NCBI GenBank assembly: GCA_033807695.1
Contig: CM066310.1
Location: forward strand, 1-64,000
Length of the DNA stretch: 64,000 bases
DNA from: Daedaleopsis sinensis
Taxonomy: Eukaryota > Basidiomycota > Agaricomycetes > Polyporales > Polyporaceae
Direction: 5' to 3'
How positions within the stretch are numbered: position 1 is the first letter of the stretch; each line of letters opens with the position of its first letter. Both the position numbers and the translations under genes were made by a program. Below are positions 27,705 through 39,560 of this stretch, piece by piece. Under the pieces are notes generated by a model. The model ran no database searches and was not told where the DNA came from. It saw nothing but the letters and a program-made list of their open reading frames with translations.

Positions 27705-30700
27705 GGGACTTCTTTCACGCTTTCTGTTGCTTCGGTACTCCGAGTCCTGCTCATGGCTGAAGGCGGGGATTATAGTGCCGTTCACTATAATGTTCCGCCT
27801 CTGCACATCGAGCACTACTCCATACTTTGCCATGAATGGTGTGCCAATGACGCAGTCGTATCGATCAAGGTTAACTTGGTCGAAGTATACGATATCGTCC
27901 ACTGGCCCCAGCTTTACCGGTATTCTAGTGCCATAGCTGATCTTCGATCGGCTACCGGAGCATCCAAGTTGTAGAGTGACTTGTTGCTCCAGTATTATTT
28001 TTGGAGCACGGCATATATGTGCAAACTCCGGCGTGATCGAATCAGTCGTACTCCCTGTATCAAACAGGGTGTACGCCATGATCCCGTTCACGTCGACTAG
28101 TGCGCACAACGTCGCCGTCTCTTTCGCGCTTCGGTTGGGTTGTACCATGAGCGGTGTGGTAGACCTACGCCGTACTGTTGCCGAGTGCTCTCTCGGGGCC
28201 TGCGGGGGCGTGTGTGCCTTCATGGCATACACACGCTCCTTTGCACCGGGCTCCGTACGCATTGCGCAAACACGGACGTATGGTTCTTCTGGCTCGGTTT
28301 CCGAGTCGCAATCAATGATTCGCATTGATTGCGCCCATACTACTTCCGAGCTTGCATCGTCCTCTCCGTTTTCCTCCTCCTCTGGCTCGCCCTGTGAGCC
28401 ATGATCACTCTCGTACTGGGATCCGCCCCATTGCTCGGGGCCGGGTCCCAGTTCGGATTCCTCGCCGTCTTCTACTCGTTGCGAGTGGAAACGGGGTCGA
28501 GGACGGGCATTCGCGGGTCCCTGCGATGCTTTTGGGCATGACGGGTCACCGCGGAAATGCCCCACTTGGCCACAGGCGAAACACGCGTTATCACGCGGTT
28601 TTGCTCCGGGGGTAGGAGGACGGTAAGGCGTCTTTGCAGTCGGTGTGCGCGAGCTCGATTCGCGTGGTTCCTCGCGACGGCCGCGGTCGCGCGATTGCGA
28701 TCGCGGTCGCTCGCGGGAGTGCCGATTGCGTCCCGTTTCGCGGTCTCGACGGTGCTGGCTTGTCTGGTTCGCGCTCGTCGTTGGGCGGACATATGTGGGT
28801 GCGTTGCGATGACCAATCGCGTCCGCGCCCGCATATGCCTCCTCGAGTTGACGAGCATTCTCCACGATTGTATCCCAACGATTATACTCAGCAGTAATCC
28901 CTCGATTAATGCTGAGGTTACGTCGGATGTTATCAGGCAGCCCGTTGAATAGCTTCCGTTTCATTTCATATTCCGTTGGATGCTCGATCATCTCGCGCGC
29001 GCGGCGGCGTAAGTCCGCTGCATATCGCTCCACTCCATTCTGAGAGCGATATGCGCACTTTATGAACTCCTCCGTCGCGCGGGCAGCCGTGCTCGAGTGC
29101 ACGAACCTTGCGTGCAGGAGGCATACTGCCTCCTCGAACGATGGCGTGCGCGAGTTGTCGGGATGGTCTATCTCCTGAGCATACCAGTCGTCAGCATCTC
29201 CTTTCAGATGCTGGCGCAAGTATATCAGTCGATATCCGTCCGCGTCCGGACCGCATACATTGTATGCTCGCATCCAATCCAGTACTCCATCCAACCAAGT
29301 ATAAAATACTTGGTGGTTGTTAGCACCATCATATTTAGATGGTACCTCAATCTTTGGATGCTTCATCCCTTCCGGGATGACCAGTTTCTTGCCTACTTTG
29401 TGTCTGATGTTATTGACAAGCTGCTCCAAGAGCGCGTCGAGATGCGCTCTTGGATTCGCCGTAGGTGTGGTGTCCGCGCGCGGGGCAGTCGATTGGAGCA
29501 CGCTCATCGGCTGTCCCGCCGTGTATATTGTGACATTGCCATACCTCGCAGCTCCTGGGCGGAGTGCATCCGAGATGGACCCCGCCGGCTGCCGCGAGTG
29601 GTCTGTCTCGCCGGAGGGGGCAACAAACCTGACATTATTTTGTTCCCCCCTATGCGCGTTCTCGCCGCGCGGCGCGTTAGGCGCGTCGCGCATTATACGT
29701 GCAGCGTCGTGCTGCTCGTTTAATATATCATTGTACGTGGGACGTAGATACGCATATCTATCTACGTTCGACTCATCAAACGCGGGCGGCGGGACTACTG
29801 AGCGCGACGATTCGTTCTCGGACGGTATCGATGCGTTCGCGGCATGGAGCACCTCGTCCACATTCGGCTGGATGGCCTGCCGGTTGCGACCTTGATGTCG
29901 TACGGCGCGCGTGATTCGCGCGTCGTATTCGTCAAGACTCTCGCCAGACTGTCGCGCGTGCGAGCTCGTAGACTCGGCTACCGCGTGCGACGCCGAGTCT
30001 TGCTCCGTATTGTTAGTTGGGGGGCCTGGCTTGAACTCCATGTTGCGGCGCTGGGCTATCTCCGACAGTGGAGGTAGCCCTAGTAGCAGTCGCGCCTCCG
30101 CGATGGTCTGCTCGACATCGCGGATCATGTTTTGGTTGTCCTGGAGTGCGCGATTGGTACGGGCGTGTGCGGCTCGTACCTCATCGGCGTACTCCTGGAT
30201 CACTACCGTGGAGCGGGCTTGAAGTTGATTTAACTCGTGGCCATGCTCGGTAAGCTGTTGGGTGCGCAGATACATTTGTTCACGCAAAGCTAACTGGCTT
30301 TGCGTGACAACTTCTGCCACCCGGTTCTGCCTTTCCTCGGTCGTCGCAGGGGAATGGGCGGGGCGTCGATCACTCGACGCTGCCGCCGCTTCCATCTGCG
30401 ACGCACTGACCGCGAACGCGGCCGGGGATATGGTTGGATTTGGTTGATGGATTTCGGGGGACTCACCGGGGGCGCCTCGGATCAGCGGGGTGGTCCGTCC
30501 TCCTCGGGGAGTCGGCGAAATCGTTGATGTTGAGTTGTCGCCCCGGCTCAGTTCCTGGTCCGGTACGTCTGTTACGTACGGGGCCCGGGGAGCTGTCGGG
30601 GCGGTGGCGAAGCTTCCGGCCGGGGTGCTTCGCGACGAGGGATTGGTCCTCGTCGTGGGATCCGCGTTTGGATTGCCGGCCTGGTGGGAATTCGAAGCGT

Positions 30701-30716
30701 CGCCTGAGAAAGACAT
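27702..30716 (-). CDS. gag: Retroelement Gag with zinc knuckle and aspartic protease
   Basis: 1004 residues from the ATG at 30716 (MSFSGDASNS); the frame upstream has only a non-ATG start. The N-terminal third is Ser/Thr/Pro-rich with a helical segment (REQMYLRTQQLTEHGHELNQ). The retrotransposon gag domain spans about residues 450-640 (WLDGVLDWMRAYNVCG, DADDWYAQEI, FNGLPDNIRRNL). An Arg/Ser-rich stretch follows, then a zinc knuckle CFACGQVGHFRGDPSC near 705, spaced CX2CX4HX6C rather than the usual HX4C. A pepsin-like protease site YTLFDTGSTTDSI lies near 880. The protease is therefore encoded at the end of Gag, before the UGA. That lets protease be made at Gag levels. Confidence 0.92.
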   Translation of the reverse strand: MSFSGDASNSHQAGNPNADPTTRTNPSSRSTPAGSFATAPTAPRAPYVTDVPDQELSRGDNSTSTISPTPRGGRTTPLIRGAPGESPEIHQPNPTISPAAFAVSASQMEAAAASSDRRPAHSPATTEERQNRVAEVVTQSQLALREQMYLRTQQLTEHGHELNQLQARSTVVIQEYADEVRAAHARTNRALQDNQNMIRDVEQTIAEARLLLGLPPLSEIAQRRNMEFKPGPPTNNTEQDSASHAVAESTSSHARQSGESLDEYDARITRAVRHQGRNRQAIQPNVDEVLHAANASIPSENESSRSVVPPPAFDESNVDRYAYLRPTYNDILNEQHDAARIMRDAPNAPRGENAHRGEQNNVRFVAPSGETDHSRQPAGSISDALRPGAARYGNVTIYTAGQPMSVLQSTAPRADTTPTANPRAHLDALLEQLVNNIRHKVGKKLVIPEGMKHPKIEVPSKYDGANNHQVFYTWLDGVLDWMRAYNVCGPDADGYRLIYLRQHLKGDADDWYAQEIDHPDNSRTPSFEEAVCLLHARFVHSSTAARATEEFIKCAYRSQNGVERYAADLRRRAREMIEHPTEYEMKRKLFNGLPDNIRRNLSINRGITAEYNRWDTIVENARQLEEAYAGADAIGHRNAPTYVRPTTSANQTSQHRRDRETGRNRHSRERPRSQSRDRGRREEPRESSSRTPTAKTPYRPPTPGAKPRDNACFACGQVGHFRGDPSCPKASQGPANARPRPRFHSQRVEDGEESELGPGPEQWGGSQYESDHGSQGEPEEEENGEDDASSEVVWAQSMRIIDCDSETEPEEPYVRVCAMRTEPGAKERVYAMKAHTPPQAPREHSATVRRRSTTPLMVQPNRSAKETATLCALVDVNGIMAYTLFDTGSTTDSITPEFAHICRAPKIILEQQVTLQLGCSGSRSKISYGTRIPVKLGPVDDIVYFDQVNLDRYDCVIGTPFMAKYGVVLDVQRRNIIVNGTIIPAFSHEQDSEYRSNRKRERSP

Positions 30717-30959
30717 GTCGCCTAGAATTGAGTACAAGGTGAGTCAAAAAAGATGTAAATGCACAGAGTCTACTCCTCGCCCTAGTCGTGACTCGTCCAA
30801 GCCTGTATATTCAGGAGACGTGTACAACGGGGGGTGAAGAGAGAGTTCCCTCTCTCTTCCCCTGATACGCGGATACACTACATGATAACTGTACAGTACT
30901 TCAGCCACAGTGATGATATAAGCGGTAGTCCATGGTTCGAGACGCCAGCACAGCCACTA

Positions 30960-31420
30960 GGCGTTAATACCGGGGTATTAACGCCTCGCGGCCTTTACAA
31001 TTCACCAACGCCTAAAGTACCGTTCGGGGGGTACAGAGCCCGTGCACGCCGGGTCCCGGCGTGCCCGGGATAATTCTCTCTATTCTTGATTTACTGCAGA
31101 CATAGTATAGCAATCTACAACGAAGGCTCGAACTGTCCGGGGACGCCGTACCTCGGCGTTCCCGCGGGGTTGGACGCGATAGACATACTTTTGACAACGT
31201 ACATCTAACCCGCATAATTCACGATGCGGACACTCAGAGCCCGGGCACGCCGTACCTCGGCGTGCCCGGGCCTTTGGACACAAAGTCTCCGTGTATAAGC
31301 TCCCAGAGCCCGGGTACACCGGAAGCCGGCGTACCCGGGCGGTTAGACGTGCTTTTCATAACGTACATCTATCGTTAGTTTCCTCGCATCCCCGGCGTGT
31401 ACGGTGTGCCGGGCATGCTC
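30960..31420 (-). repeat. Array of GC-rich hairpins in the retroelement leader
   Basis: A perfect 12-bp palindrome (GGCGTTAATACC / GGTATTAACGCC) is at 30960-30985. It is followed by hairpins at about 31038-31070, 31137-31167, 31240-31270, 31309-31339 and 31390-31418. The third has 13-bp perfect arms (CCCGGGCACGCCG / CGGCGTGCCCGGG) with a 5-nt loop. The fourth has 14-bp arms with one mismatch. They share an AGAGCCCGGG lead-in and are separated by related AACGTACATCTA sequences, so they arose by tandem duplication. They sit between the 5' LTR and Gag. Confidence 0.8.
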
Positions 31421-31530
31421 AATGCGCTTCATGCTCATAAGCGCTCGTATGCTCGAGCCCAAAAGTCTGAAATTGATGGCTCTAACCTAGGCCTGACCCT
31501 TACCCACATCTTTTTGAGCCCTTTAAATAT

Positions 31531-31890
31531 GTACTTGTAGCTCTTGAAGAGCTCGATTTTTGAGCATAGCGGACGTGAACTACTTTGCTCAATGTCCTTC
31601 ACAATCTCAAGTCCCGGCCGGGCGCCGAGGGGACGGGATGCTAGCGAACAGCACACACATGCACTGCTCGTCTCAGACCAGTTAGACTTGTGCTGCCCAG
31701 GTATTCAGCTTCGGGACGGCAACCTTGGCTGGCCCAGTGCGGCATCCGCTTGGAATCACCGACAGTTACTTCTGAGTCGAGAATGAGAGCTGGGTGCACC
31801 GATACTTGAGATTGTGAAGGACATTGAGCAAAGTAGTTCACGTCCGCTATGCTCAAAAATCGAGCTCTTCAAGAGCTACAAGTACATATT
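31531..31890. repeat. ~82-bp inverted repeat at the 5' LTR inner edge
   Basis: 31531-31612 is the reverse complement of about 31805-31890, which is inside the LTR (core GCATAGCGGACGTGAACTAC and its complement). The arms are nearly perfect. At the other LTR a different inverted pair flanks the edge: about 21987-22025 against 22036-22080 (CTAGCATCCC / GGGATGCTAG and beyond). Both suggest that inverted LTR fragments are joined to each LTR. Confidence 0.75.
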
Positions 31891-32324
31891 TTTTGCGAGT
31901 CTGGCGAACACGAACATGCGGTTCTATGGGACGTGCGGTGCAGATGAAGTACATGTCGGGGGCGGGTATCTCGAGTTGGAGATTATAGGGTGAGTCTGGC
32001 AAGTGCACCTCTCGTGCACTGTATCACTGCATAGAGGAGGTCGTGACGGGCCAGTACATATTTTTTCGGAGCATGGCGCGTGCACGCACACCTGTCTACA
32101 TAGTTTGCGGTGCTGCGCCGCGCGCCACAGTATAAATTGCGTAGCAAATGCGCACGTGCACCGTACGGCGCGTGAGTGGGTGCGTTGTGGAGGGGTGAAT
32201 AAACCCTATTCTAGGGTTGATAAACCCTAGGCTGTGGTTGGGCAAACCCTACGCTAGGGCTCAGTCCCCCACCCAAAGTCGACCCCGAGCCGACCCAAAG
32301 GTGCATAATCTCTTCATAACCCTA
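31613..32324 (-). repeat. Candidate 5' LTR
   Basis: Direct-repeat partner of 22026-22735, differing by scattered substitutions and small indels. Its inner edge abuts an inverted LTR-like segment (31531-31612). It lies about 900 nt upstream of the Gag ATG. Confidence 0.65.
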
Positions 32325-34036
32325 CGAACATTCACCCACACTGCTCACCGTTCGCGACATAGATCCGACACCGAATGCAGGGTTCATCGAGTACAGCGCA
32401 CTTCCGCCGTCGAAGGCGAGGACTCCGAAGACTGCGGGGACAGCGAACTCCCCGGGGATGCAAGCCTGTCGAGAATCGGCTGAGTGGCCGCGGTCGTGGA
32501 CGGCTGGAGCTCGACATGAACCGCGCGCCGAGACCGAATTGTACAATGTAAGTCCGCTCGTTGCTTCAAGTTGAAAGATGAGCCCCGTTTGCTTTTTTCG
32601 CATCGCAGCACCACGCGCTGAGCTTACTATCGGCAGCTGTACAAGGCACATGCGTCAGTCGGCAGGGGATCCCCTCAAAACCAACGTGGGCGTGGAATTC
32701 GATGCTGATTTTTGACGTACATGTCGTATGTAGGACTAAGCGGATGTGTAGGAGCTACAGAACACCTCGATGCTGAATCGAGCTGCGATCCACGCGTTCA
32801 CGACTTTCAGCTCCGTCGAGATGCGTTCGTATCGTGCAATGCGATGAATACGCGGACGTGAAGACTGTAGTCGTCCCTGCACGGTCGTGTAGTCGTCTTC
32901 GAGCGTGTGGCGACGATCTGCACAGGCTGTCGTTGAGTGTGGCGAGTGTCTGGACAACCTCTGACGCGTCTGTCGACGCTCACCGTCGGTGCAGAAGCTC
33001 GCGGCTCCAATCATTGCGCGAGTCTGCCATCGAGTCTGCTCGCCCCCGTGTTCCTGCACGCAGTATGCGAACGGAAACGGCACGAGCTTGCACTCGGTGT
33101 GGGGCAGGAGTGCGACCGGCTGTAAGGAGGAGACGTCGAGTTCACGCAAGTGCGAGCGGAGGAGGAAGTTCGAGGGCCGTGGGTGGCATCAAGACGGCTC
33201 ATCGTCCTGTCGGACGAGCGCTGCGGGGCTCTTACAGTCGATAATGACGGAGGGAGGCAGGGGGAGGTGAAAGCAAGACGTAAGGCAACCCATCTGCTCG
33301 TAAACCTGTCGTGCAGGCGTCTTCATCGGATTAGCATCATGCATGTCTTGCGCTCAGCCGACGAGCCGCTGCGCACGAGCCTTCCTTTATATATACGGGA
33401 CAACACTCGGATGGTACATTTGCCACATTGGTGGCAGGTCATCGACGACTGAAGGAAGAAGAGAGATCGCGGATGCGATGGTAATCCTGAGTAACGAAGG
33501 GACTCGTCAGTGGATGAAGAGAGAGGGGGAAGCAGAAGCTGTTGAGGCAGGTGGACAGTACCTCCCAACGACGCTGCGCGAGCGATGGACGCGGACACGT
33601 GGAGCCCATGAGCTTGTCGCTCGGGTGTGCTCTGTCGCTGTGTCAGTGTACTAACGGACGGCTCGAGCGAGAGTGGGACGGTGTGGGTGACACAGACCAA
33701 CGCGCGCAGCTGCGGCAGCCTGAGTGAGGTGGCACGCCCATTCCGAGTCGGGCAGCGCCGTGAACATCTGAGGTGCATAGTTGTGAGCGAGTATCCGTTC
33801 CGATCAGGAGAAGCAGAGACACTTACATATACGCACGATCCGCTACAATGTCTTCCCGGTCCAACAGCTTCAGCGCGGTATGTAGGCTGCGATTCGACTG
33901 CACGCAGATCGACAGCTGCGAGTCGCTGTGTAGCACGAACTCCGAACGTGCGCGTCACGCAGGAGCAGAGCATCGAGCGTCCGGGTCCGGAGATCGTGTG
34001 CGTCGTACGCGAGTCGTAGGACGAGTCGAGTCACGG

Positions 34037-34170
34037 TATCGATATCGGGCCGGGTGTCGTATCTCATGGGCGATGGGGACGCGGTGTCGCATTCGTTCGG
34101 TACTATCGATATCGGGCCGGGTGTCGTATCTCATGGGCGATGGGGACGCGGTGTCGCATTCGTTCGGTAC
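34037..34170. repeat. 67-bp perfect tandem duplication
   Basis: Two adjacent copies begin TATCGATATCGGGCCGGG at 34037 and 34104 and appear identical. A recent duplication in non-coding sequence. Confidence 0.9.
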
Positions 34171-34589
34171 TCAGAGCCCGGAGGAGCTCTGGACCTGCGC
34201 CGACTTGCGCTACAGCGCGCTGGAATACGAGTGATTTCCATGCCGTTCCATCATCCGCGCAAATCCGGTTGCTGAGGAGTGCCGGACGTAAGGCCGGGGC
34301 CGTGCGACCGTACCCGTACCCGTATCCGCTCTGCTATCTCAGTCGATTCCTTCCTTCGGGATCCAACCAAGGGCGGACCCGGTGCATTCAGGCAGGAGGG
34401 ACGCGAGTCATGCGACCGCCATTCACAACATACCCAGATACACGCACCGAGATCGGCGGAGAGCCTGCAGCCTGCCGAGTGCGTGAAAGACGGGCGCTGG
34501 ACCTGTCCTGCGCGTTCAGCCCTCCGACTGACACGTCGTGCGTCGTGCGTGTAGCCCCGCGTGCTGGGCGAGTGGGTCGTGTCTGCGTC

Positions 34590-35070
34590 TGTGTTGCGGT
34601 CTGTGGGGCGGCCCTTGCTTTGGTCCGAGTCGCGTCCACGACATCACGTCGCTGACCGCGGCGCGAGAGTCGTCGAGGGTGGGTACGCGCCCGGGCGACA
34701 GCGGCACTGGCGGCGGACGGACTGCACGAAGTATTATGACGGCCGCGGGCCGCGTACGCGTCCATGGCCCCGCTCCGGATGGCGCTGATAGTAGATACTC
34801 GATCTGGCGTCCGGGTTTCGAGAAGGCGAGTGAGACACAGGCTGTGGGACGGCCCTCGGGCCTTGCGTCTTCCGCATCACGTTGCTGGCCGCGGCCCACC
34901 CGTCGAGCGTGGCTACGGCGTGAGACAGAGCGGCACTGGCGGTAGACAGGCGGGGTGGTACGACGGCTGCGTACCCGGTCCATGGTCCCGTTCTGGACGG
35001 TGCTGGTCCCTGCGACTCGATCTGGCGTCCGGGTTCGTGAAGGCGAGTGAGAGAACACACAGGCGGGCGC
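34590..35070. repeat. Diverged ~240-bp direct repeats
   Basis: Two units share the order CTGTGGGACGGCCC, GACAGCGGCACTGGCGG, CGTCCATGGCCCCG and CTCGATCTGGCGTCCGGGTT (first near 34590-34840, second near 34840-35070), with substitutions and small gaps. Confidence 0.6.
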
Positions 35071-38000
35071 CAGCCGACGCGAAGGGACCTGCAGGCAGAG
35101 GGAGAAGGAGAGGGACGGACGGTCAGAGTCGCAGCTTGAAGACGGAAGACGCGACCATCTGTGCGGGTGGGTGGGGACGGGCGTGTGCGAGAGGAGCGGC
35201 GTCGGTGGGTCGTTGCTGGTGCTGGAGGCTGGAGGAGGGAAGATGGAAACTGCGTGCTGAGGGTGAGCGGAAGGATAGACGGATGTAAAGTCGCGAGAGC
35301 GTGCTAGATACGCACCTATGTAGCACAGATGCAGCACTGCGCCGAGTACCATAGAGAACAGGCAGCACCTTGCACCTCTGGGTGAGCTGCGTCCACGGCC
35401 GTCAATACGGCTCCCCGTTGGTCCCGCGGCGGTCATCCGAGCGGGCGCGCAGGTCCACATGTCGTACTTCAGGCCTCAGGCTTCAGCTGAGTGGCGAGAT
35501 TGATGATGTGCCGCAGATTCCGAATTCATTATGATGCACCTGTACTAGACGCGTGAGTCTGTGCGCGTGGGGGATATAGTGTGAGTCGGAAGCGTGCGTC
35601 GAATGTCTAGACACGGACGCATACGTACGTAGCATACATGCGTGTAGAGTCGCAGCTGATTATTGCTTTAAGGTGAGCTGACCGTTGCATTATTGGACCG
35701 CGTCCCCGCAAGGGCTAGGATGAGCTGTGAGCACGACAATAGGCGGAAAGAATAGAGTCCATCGTGCGTAAAGCTCACAGAATGGTGCGATGGCCTCGGG
35801 CCACTTGACGACGTGTCGTAGTCCACTGAGACCCGGACGGACGTGGGGTATTGGATGACAGGAAGGACGGGGTGACCTACTGTTCGCGTATGTGTAGAGG
35901 TGAACGTTTGAACACGGGCGGCCCATCCACAGCACGAGGCGCTTTAGATGGAACACGAGGTGGAGGGGGAGGAGGCAGGTAGCTCGGGGAGCGGGGTGGT
36001 AGCCGGACAGTGATGTCTAGACAAGCACACGTGCAAAATATTAGAGCTTGTCCGAGTAGAAGCAGACGCGGCACCAACACGCGCAGGTGGGCCCAGACTG
36101 TGGGCAGATAGAATGTATACAGCTGCAGCGGCACGGGGTCTGAACACGACATGACTCGTACAGCCTGGACGAGAGAGAGCGACTCAGTGGTGCGTGAGCA
36201 CTCACCTGCAGAGTCGCACTGTAGCTTTGCCTCCATCCTCCCTCGGCCTCGGACGATAGCTCCACAGTGGATGACCGTCGAGGAACGTCGAGGGGACGCC
36301 CAGCGTGTACATGCTCAATCAACAGACAATCTACAAGCAGTATGAGTAGAAGGGGCGGAAGCGAGATAAATAAATGGACAGACGCACCTGACGCTTCGGG
36401 AATCGGACGGCTGAGGGTCATATGAGCGTCGACAGGAAGAGCTTGTCTTTCAGAGGATTCACTGCGGTAGAAGTACCTAGTCTTCAACGAAGAGAGAAGA
36501 AAAACGAGAGCACGGGTTGGTTGCCTCAGAGTTGGAGGTCGTCGGGGAGCCAGGCTGGACCACGGGGACCGTCTTCGGACGGGCGCACATCGACAGAGAG
36601 ACCTACTATTGAAAGTAGAGAGCCGCACGCAGCGGGTCGAGCCGCACTTAAGGGCACTCGTCGGGGGATGTGTAGCATTTGGACACGTACTAAGTACATG
36701 CAGACGCAGCCGCGGCTTCTTGCGAGTGCCAACTGCGAGGTGGCAGAGCCGGAGACAGAGCCGGAGGATGCAGACTGACCTGTGCGAAGCCGTCCATCCA
36801 TTCTCCGTCACCCAGCATGCTACAGGGTGTCCTCTATCATATAAACCCAGTCATAAAAACCCAGTTGAGACGTTGCTTGAAATTCCGCGACCGGGTGCAA
36901 GCTCGAGACTAGTCACAGGAGACCCAAGCTTCATGCTAGAGAGGGAGAGTGTGTCGGCAAAGCGTAGTGGTCGTGGTCGTCACCAGCAGAACATCCGGAG
37001 TCCGAGTACGCAGATTGTAGATGGTGGCATGGAGGAGAGACCGTGCCAGGCGTCTAATCTGCGATACGTTGTAGCCCTAACCCTAAAGAAAACGGCCAAG
37101 CGCTCCGAGTTGGACGCCCTTCGGATCTTTCACTTCTCTTTGAACGTCCACCTACTTTTTCCAAGAGCTCGTTTTACGGCTGGTTCACAGCATGCTTGCT
37201 GAACTCGACATACCTTTGAGGCGACTAGTTACCGGTACGCAACCGTCAATAGTACCTATCCCACATCGTGGCCACTTGGCACAGTTGACAGATATCACTA
37301 GAGGGCTGCTACGTGAGGGTGCGATGATATGGTGGGGGCCAGCGAGTCAACTCAGCCCTCCAAACACTTCCTCTCTTGAGCATCCTTCGACTTTACCTGC
37401 AACTCCGACGCGCAAACGATTCCGCGGTACGCATCACCGAGCCGTATCGCGTGCTGCAGTCGCACCTAGCGGATTGCGGCACATCCACATCCCACCACGG
37501 CTCCGGTGGAGGTAAGTTCATCCTCCATAGGCTCTAAACGAGCACTTCACAAATGACAAAGTCTGCCCACCTTCCCATTTCGCTCCCAGCACACCCGGAG
37601 ACGGCCGCAGTCGCATCACCCAACTCTGCCATGTACCCCGCCGTCGGACCGCGACCAAACGCTCACCTCTGCCCCGCTGCATTCCCAGACGAGCAGAGCC
37701 GGAACCATGCTTCACTTTCCTGGAGCCAACCTCGCTCCTCCGCATGCTCCTTCGCCCCTGGGCTCTTCTACGCGGTCGGAATCCTGCCGGCCAGAACGCG
37801 TGTCGAACGCATGCACACGACCCGGAGGCAGTCATGCAGTGCGTCCATCAGACACTCACTTGTACAAGCCCACATTCAACACGGTCGCGTTAGGCCGACG
37901 GCTTCTAGCCCTTTCTGACCACACACCCACGGATTTACGGCCTTCGCGTATAGCTAACCTGTCATACGAGACGGTCGGCGAAAACATTGTTCCGTCGTTG

Positions 38001-38699
38001 TCGTGAGTTGATACCGCCCGAACGCACGATTCAGATACTCACCTTGTCCACGCAGATCTATCGCACAGAGCCGGCCCAAGCGTGTCCGCTCCGTGCTGTC
38101 GCACCACTGCATCTATGCCGCTGGTGAGTTCTGACACTCGCAGATCGTCCGTCGCAAACCCGTCTTGACCTCGAGCGGATTCCGTCGCGCAGACATCGAT
38201 TTCGGACCAGCTCGCTCGTCTACGGTGTACTTCGAGAAGCGACACCGTTCGATGTGGCGTCTGAGCACGGGCGCACGTCGCGATGGGTCGAGAACGGCAT
38301 CAATATATGCTGCCAAATGCAAATCGTGTCGTAAGTAGTCGCAGGCTGTAGAGTACGTCGTACACAGGAATCTGACCGTCGGGGCTAGTGGCGATGTGAG
38401 CTTCCCGCTAGCCTTCGGTCACGGTTCATCCAGAGTCGAAGGCCGACACCGAGCGCGCTCTCCGACCGCCCGACCTCGACGCATTGCTGTTCCATAGCAG
38501 GAGACCCTCGTTCTACTGTCTGCGAAGCGTCCATCCGAGTCGACGAGTGTATCGGGAGTAAGTCGACCTCGGGAGCTGACTATGGCAAACACAGGGGAGT
38601 CCCGGTCGGCCGCACCGTGGTAGGAGGATCAAAACTCGACGAAGTTCAAGAGGCCCAGCATCACTAGGCACACCGAATATGCAGAGATCATGTACGCTG

Positions 38700-39560
38700 T
38701 CAAGGGAGGTCAGCTCTCGTTGAACATCGAGGACAAACGAACCCACCAGCGATCGTAAACGCGTCTGAGACATCCCCAAGGACAACCGAGTAGACCACCG
38801 CGAGCACAGCCGACCCAAGCAGCGGCAACAGGATCGCGATCGCGATGCGAGTCAGCTGCCAGCCCTCAACGAACTCGATCCCGAGGTCGGTGCGCGCGGT
38901 GAGCACTTGCATGAACCCGTGTCGGCACTTCATCTGCTCCGGGTGCCGCAGGAAATACCGCAGCCGCATGTTCTTCCGACCTCGACGGACTCGCACCGGC
39001 GGTGCTGATGCGGCGTGGACACACGAATGTGTGGTCAGCCTGTCAACACAGTCCGAGACCAGGTGAGTGTCCACCAACTTGCTCACGACATCACCGCACG
39101 TACGTATACCATGGTGATCGACCTGCACAAACCCCCCTTTGTCAGTGCCGATCGCCTGAGCTTCTACTACTCGCAGCTCACCTCACGCCCCGAAGCGAGA
39201 ACCGCTTCCGCCATACCGTCCGCAGCCGGTCGTACGCTCTCGACAGCTCCCGAAGCAGGTCCGCGTCGTCCCACCCCGCGCGTGCATCTCCTGTGAGTAT
39301 GCGATGCCGTGGTTCGCGCTTAGCGATAGACTCACCGGCCGTCGCTCTTCCTCCATCTGGAGATCGGACATATCTTGTCGCGGTGCGTGCAATGCGCATA
39401 CCGTGGATGACCCGGGAGACACAGTACGTGAGCTAGAACCGCGTCGCTGAGAACGTCGTGCACATACTTACCATCCGGGCCACTGGCGGGGCTTTCGCGT
39501 CGGGGCCGAGCACGACTGTCAGCTCAAGGGGGGGCGAGTATCGGTAGCTGCTGGCCGTGG
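38700..39560 (-). pseudogene. Relic or poorly resolved gene of a mushroom membrane-protein family
   Basis: Minus-strand segments match a large, unnamed Agaricomycete family I recognise by its C-terminal signature. These are PPLELTVVLGPDAKAPPVARM near 39540-39475, WDDADLLRELSRAYDRLRTV near 39280-39190, and FRHP-like RHPEQMKCRHGFMQ, then GIEFVEGWQLTRIAIAILLP with a hydrophobic helix at 38900-38760. Several segments end at plausible GTAAGT or GTGAGT donors. However, the middle part usual for the family is missing or unreadable, and the last frame ends soon after the membrane helix. I cannot build one open chain, so I call it a probable pseudogene. The function of the family is unknown. Confidence 0.45.

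Larger units (their letters stand above)
22026..32324 (-). mobile_element. Ty3/Gypsy chromovirus retroelement, ~10.3 kb
   Basis: Reading the minus strand: direct repeat (31613-32324), a ~900-nt leader rich in hairpins, Gag with CCHC knuckle and aspartic protease, Pol with RT, RNase H, integrase and chromodomain, a third ORF, then the second direct repeat (22026-22735). The order PR-RT-RH-IN-chromodomain defines a Ty3/Gypsy chromovirus. Gag, Pol and ORF3 are fully open and share one frame, and the two direct repeats are very similar, so the insertion is fairly recent. I could not find a clean target-site duplication because the repeat ends are not clear. Confidence 0.85.
32325..38699. other. 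Gene-poor region, no confident gene
   Basis: Many overlapping short frames exist on both strands, but none shows a recognisable domain or a consistent splice chain. A minus-strand frame near 33149-32736 ends in ARYERISTELKVVNAWIAAR, which looks protein-like and may be an exon of a broken gene. A short CCCTAACCCTAAA telomere-like stretch lies at 37075. Internal repeats are listed separately. Confidence 0.45.

Noticed and set aside
36000..36811. 256-codon minus-strand frame
   Set aside because: Composition is irregular, it overlaps comparable frames in other phases, and I see no motif or splice partner.
38780..38880. Single hydrophobic helix as a stand-alone small membrane protein
   Set aside because: The surrounding FVEGW signature belongs to the C-terminus of a longer known family, so it is better explained as a relic of that family.
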